Below, one piece after another: positions 7,219-8,934 of a DNA stretch of 8,934 bases (positions are counted from its first letter, which is position 1; each line of letters begins with the position of its first letter). The stretch covers positions 1 through 8,934 of the forward strand of contig DAOVJP010000039.1 in NCBI GenBank assembly GCA_030673205.1. The letters run 5' to 3'. Position numbers and translations under genes: made by a program. The stretch comes from Thermoplasmata archaeon (GTDB lineage: Archaea; Thermoplasmatota; Thermoplasmata; JAGHBH01). The notes beneath the pieces were generated by a model. It did no database searches. It was not told the origin of the DNA and was given only the letters and a program-made list of their open reading frames with translations.

Positions 7219-7302
7219 GGGGAGATGGAGGAATGGACTGGGGAGATAGAGGAATGGACTGGGGAGATAGAGGAATGGAAAGGAAAGATGGAGGTAGGGA
7301 AT
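7219..7302. repeat. 21-bp purine-rich tandem repeat, about four copies
   Basis: Copies at 7219-7239, 7240-7260, 7261-7281 and a degenerate one at 7282-7302. The unit begins GGGGAGAT and ends ATGGACT on the plus strand. The first two differ at one position and the third differs in its last bases. There are no spacers, so this is not a CRISPR array. The block is intergenic, almost pure purine on the plus strand, and immediately downstream of the propeller gene. Confidence 0.8.
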
Positions 7303-7318
7303 GGAAAGATCATTCCCT
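7296..7318 (-). terminator. 8-bp hairpin spanning the propeller gene stop codon
   Basis: AGGGAATG (7296-7303) and CATTCCCT (7311-7318) are perfectly complementary around a 7-base loop. The TGA stop (7312-7310) lies at the inner edge of the stem. A pyrimidine-rich stretch follows on the transcript, but no immediate T-run. It may stabilise the 3' end or assist termination. Confidence 0.35.
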
Positions 7319-8821
7319 CTTATCCATATCGCTCGACCCGTGTTCATCGTTGCTCTTCTTTTTTCTCCCCTGTCGTAGATGACGTGTTGCACGAGCTGTG
7401 AGCAAGGTCGTGGCGACAAAAACGGCCGCCCCCAAGGCGATAGCTAGGATCAACGCATCATTCTGTTCGCTCTCCTTCCCCCCCTCCTCCCTTATTTCAT
7501 CGGACGGGAGGAAAAGGCAACGATATACGATATCCGGATCGGTTCCTTCTGATAGGTCGGGGTTCTGTGTTTGCCAGAATACATAGAGGACATCCTGGTA
7601 CTCCACAGCCGAGAACCCCCTCTGATAGAAGCTCCCGTCATCCATTCCATCTTTGGCGGGTGTCAACTCCAACACAGAGGATAGATCGGATATATTGACG
7701 TTATCCAATGTCGATATGACTATGTCCCAATCGATCCCACTGCTAGTGGAAGGGTCCGATGTCTGCCATATGACCAGGCCCATGTCCCCATATGCTGTGA
7801 AGAATGGATAATTATCATTCCCTGTATCGTGGACGGATGTGTATTCCTCCGGAACTCCCCATGTGTCATTCACAGGGATGTAGTGGGATATGGCTAGGTC
7901 GTCATCCGCCCCTGTTCCCAAGCCCTTGTCGCCGGTCTGCCAGATGACATGGAGCTGTTCTTTGAAGGAGAATATGTGCGGGCGGGCGTCATCTCCTTCA
8001 TTCCTGGGAAGGGTAAGATCGCTAGGCGCGTCCAATATCCCATTTGCATACCGGGCGGCCAGGATGTCCCAATCCCCATCATGGGTGTTGTTGGTGTCGT
8101 CCGAGACCCAGGATAACCAAAGCTCTTCATTGAATATGGTGGAGGATAAGGAGATGCTGCTTCCTTTCCATTCCTGTGTGGGCACATATACCTCGCCCAT
8201 GCCGTTCTGGGCATCTTCCCACACCCGGATCACTATATCCATCTTCTCCCCGGTATCCCTCTGCCACATGACCACTGCCTCTCCGTTCACAACCTGGACG
8301 GAGGGGGCATGATCGTTGAGCTCATCCCCTTCCTCCGTTATCTCCCCAACGTCATCCCATCCTCCCCCTGGAGTGTAACGTGTGCCTACTATGTCCCAAT
8401 CCGTGCCGTTCGCATGTGTGGGCGAATCTGTGTTCCAAACCACATATAGGCACTGGTCGGAGGCAGTGAGAGACACACCCCTCTCCTCCCCATCCGATGT
8501 TGGAGCTAAGGATATCTTATCTGCCCACGTCTTACCATTGAACACGCTATAGGCCAGATTCCCCGTATCATTCTCCGCCTCCAACCCTCTGGCTATCCAA
8601 AACACCCACAGTTTGTTGTCGAACACTATCGCATTGGGAGAATGGTCATCGACCCCATTGTCCCCCGGCATCAGTTCACTGATCTTTTCCAGTTCCAGGT
8701 CCCGTATATCTATGATTGTCTGATCGGTCTCGCCTCCTGTTGCTTCGTGGAACAACGGGACAAGACAGGACATTCCCAGGAGGACAGCGATGAGCTTTTT
8801 TTCTCTACCCGCCAAAGGCAT
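7310..8821 (-). CDS. Membrane-anchored, secreted seven-repeat beta-propeller-like protein
   Basis: 503 residues from ATG at 8821, chosen because a perfect AGGAGG lies 9 bases upstream and a signal peptide follows at once (MPLAGREKK, then LIAVLLGMSCLVPLF). A longer reading from 8887 would put a charged 22-residue stretch before the signal. Seven repeats recur at 52-64 residue spacing, with conserved parts at 71-94, 125-149, 182-200, 234-258, 290-314, 348-371 and 412-436. Each has a hydrophobic L-x-V-x-W strand, usually a G-x-D-W-D-I-V turn (for example NGTDWDIVGTRY), then a polar loop. Seven copies suggest a seven-bladed propeller, sialidase-like in general style but without clear canonical Asp-boxes or a recognised active site. 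A Glu/Lys-rich linker leads to one transmembrane helix (455-476) and a basic tail (RATRHLRQGRKKK), so the propeller faces outward. Several N-x-S/T sequons are present. Probably a surface binding or adhesion protein; no enzyme activity can be assigned. Transcribed separately from the caspase operon. Confidence 0.88.
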   Translation of the reverse strand: MPLAGREKKLIAVLLGMSCLVPLFHEATGGETDQTIIDIRDLELEKISELMPGDNGVDDHSPNAIVFDNKLWVFWIARGLEAENDTGNLAYSVFNGKTWADKISLAPTSDGEERGVSLTASDQCLYVVWNTDSPTHANGTDWDIVGTRYTPGGGWDDVGEITEEGDELNDHAPSVQVVNGEAVVMWQRDTGEKMDIVIRVWEDAQNGMGEVYVPTQEWKGSSISLSSTIFNEELWLSWVSDDTNNTHDGDWDILAARYANGILDAPSDLTLPRNEGDDARPHIFSFKEQLHVIWQTGDKGLGTGADDDLAISHYIPVNDTWGVPEEYTSVHDTGNDNYPFFTAYGDMGLVIWQTSDPSTSSGIDWDIVISTLDNVNISDLSSVLELTPAKDGMDDGSFYQRGFSAVEYQDVLYVFWQTQNPDLSEGTDPDIVYRCLFLPSDEIREEGGKESEQNDALILAIALGAAVFVATTLLTARATRHLRQGRKKKSNDEHGSSDMDKRE

Positions 8822-8830
8822 CCTTTCTCT

Positions 8831-8836
8831 CCTCCT
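8831..8836 (-). promoter_or_regulatory. Shine-Dalgarno that sets the propeller gene start
   Basis: AGGAGG on the minus strand, 9 bases before ATG 8821. It is the strongest ribosome site in the window. It lies inside the longer open frame that begins at 8887, whose own ATG has only a GGAG directly abutting it. The shorter start is therefore preferred. Confidence 0.65.
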
Positions 8837-8901
8837 CTCCATTCTCCATTTCAACTCCTCCCACATCTCCAACCCCAGCCTCTCCATCTCCTATACTCAG
8901 G

Positions 8902-8934
8902 CCCCCTGCCCCTGCCCCCCTCTCCCCCCCCCCC
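8902..8934 (-). repeat. G-tract block at the window edge (G-quadruplex motif or contig-end artefact)
   Basis: The minus strand carries G11, G6, G4 and G5 separated by AGA, CA and CA, which meets the usual four-tract G-quadruplex pattern. It lies about 80 bases upstream of the propeller start, in a leader that is almost wholly purine from 8822 onward. No clear TATA box is seen in 8822-8934. The homopolymer ends the sequence, so a sequencing or assembly artefact is possible. Confidence 0.5.

Noticed and set aside
7219..7302. Possible CRISPR array
   Set aside because: The units abut directly without unique spacers, and no cas gene is present.
7173..7382. A short plus-strand frame coding for repeated GMDWGDR units
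   Set aside because: The period is three-divisible only because the DNA repeat is 21 bp. The frame runs antisense into the end of the propeller gene and lacks a ribosome site, so it was treated as the tandem repeat read through.
7096..7419. Minus-strand 107-codon frame with repeated FLYLPSP units
   Set aside because: It overlaps the 3' end of the propeller gene in another frame and covers the tandem repeat and promoter region. It has no domain features of a real protein.
8760..8768. Cysteine in the propeller signal peptide (GMSC) as a lipoprotein site
   Set aside because: The lipobox match is poor and the protein already has a C-terminal membrane helix.
8822..8887. Upstream ATG at 8887 as the start of the propeller protein
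   Set aside because: It would add a charged 22-residue stretch before the signal peptide and has poor ribosome-site spacing. The AGGAGG at 8831-8836 fits the ATG at 8821 instead.
1..8934. tRNA, rRNA, insertion sequence or integrase
   Set aside because: No cloverleaf, ribosomal RNA segment, transposase motif or terminal inverted repeat was seen on either strand.

Overview
The window holds three genes, all on the minus strand and all for exported or membrane-anchored proteins built from extracellular domains. No replication, translation or metabolic gene is present. An archaeon is the best guess, possibly a Thermoplasmata-type (Candidatus Thermoplasmatota) lineage. The reasons are the many AGG/AGA Arg and ATA Ile codons, TATA-like boxes and a T-run instead of bacterial -35/-10 and Rho-independent signals, the large secreted FN3/PPC/jelly-roll proteins, and a surface protein held by one C-terminal helix with a basic tail. 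No marker gene settles this, and a bacterium is not excluded.

Layout in the direction of transcription (right to left). (1) 8934-8822: purine-rich leader (minus strand) with a G-tract block at the very edge, probably the contig end, and a strong Shine-Dalgarno. (2) 8821-7310: a 503-residue signal-peptide protein with seven recurring beta-propeller-like repeats and a C-terminal membrane anchor. (3) 7309-7033: 277-base intergenic region with a hairpin across the stop codon, a 21-bp tandem repeat, a T-run terminator candidate, TATA-like boxes, a 9-bp direct repeat spaced 21 bp, and a perfect 6-bp inverted repeat. (4) 7032-4051: a 993-residue secreted caspase-family (C14) protease preceded by interleaved PPC and fibronectin type III domains. 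(5) After only 11 bases, 4039 to beyond base 1: a very large secreted protein (1346 residues visible, no stop) with a signal peptide, about five jelly-roll (MAM / choice-of-anchor-J-like) modules, two FN3 domains, an Ig-like domain, and then a zinc amidase (Amidase_3, peptidoglycan amidase fold) interrupted by a second, cysteine-type amidase domain (Amidase_6).

The caspase and amidase genes look like one operon, with the propeller gene a separate upstream unit. The most striking feature is the amidase C-terminal region. All three Amidase_3 zinc ligands are present, the Amidase_6 domain follows directly after the third, and what looks like the next Amidase_3 strand then resumes at the left edge, which implies a domain nested inside a domain. 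If the host is an archaeon it has no murein of its own, so co-secretion of a peptidoglycan hydrolase and a caspase-like protease suggests attack on, or scavenging of, neighbouring bacteria. That role is inference.
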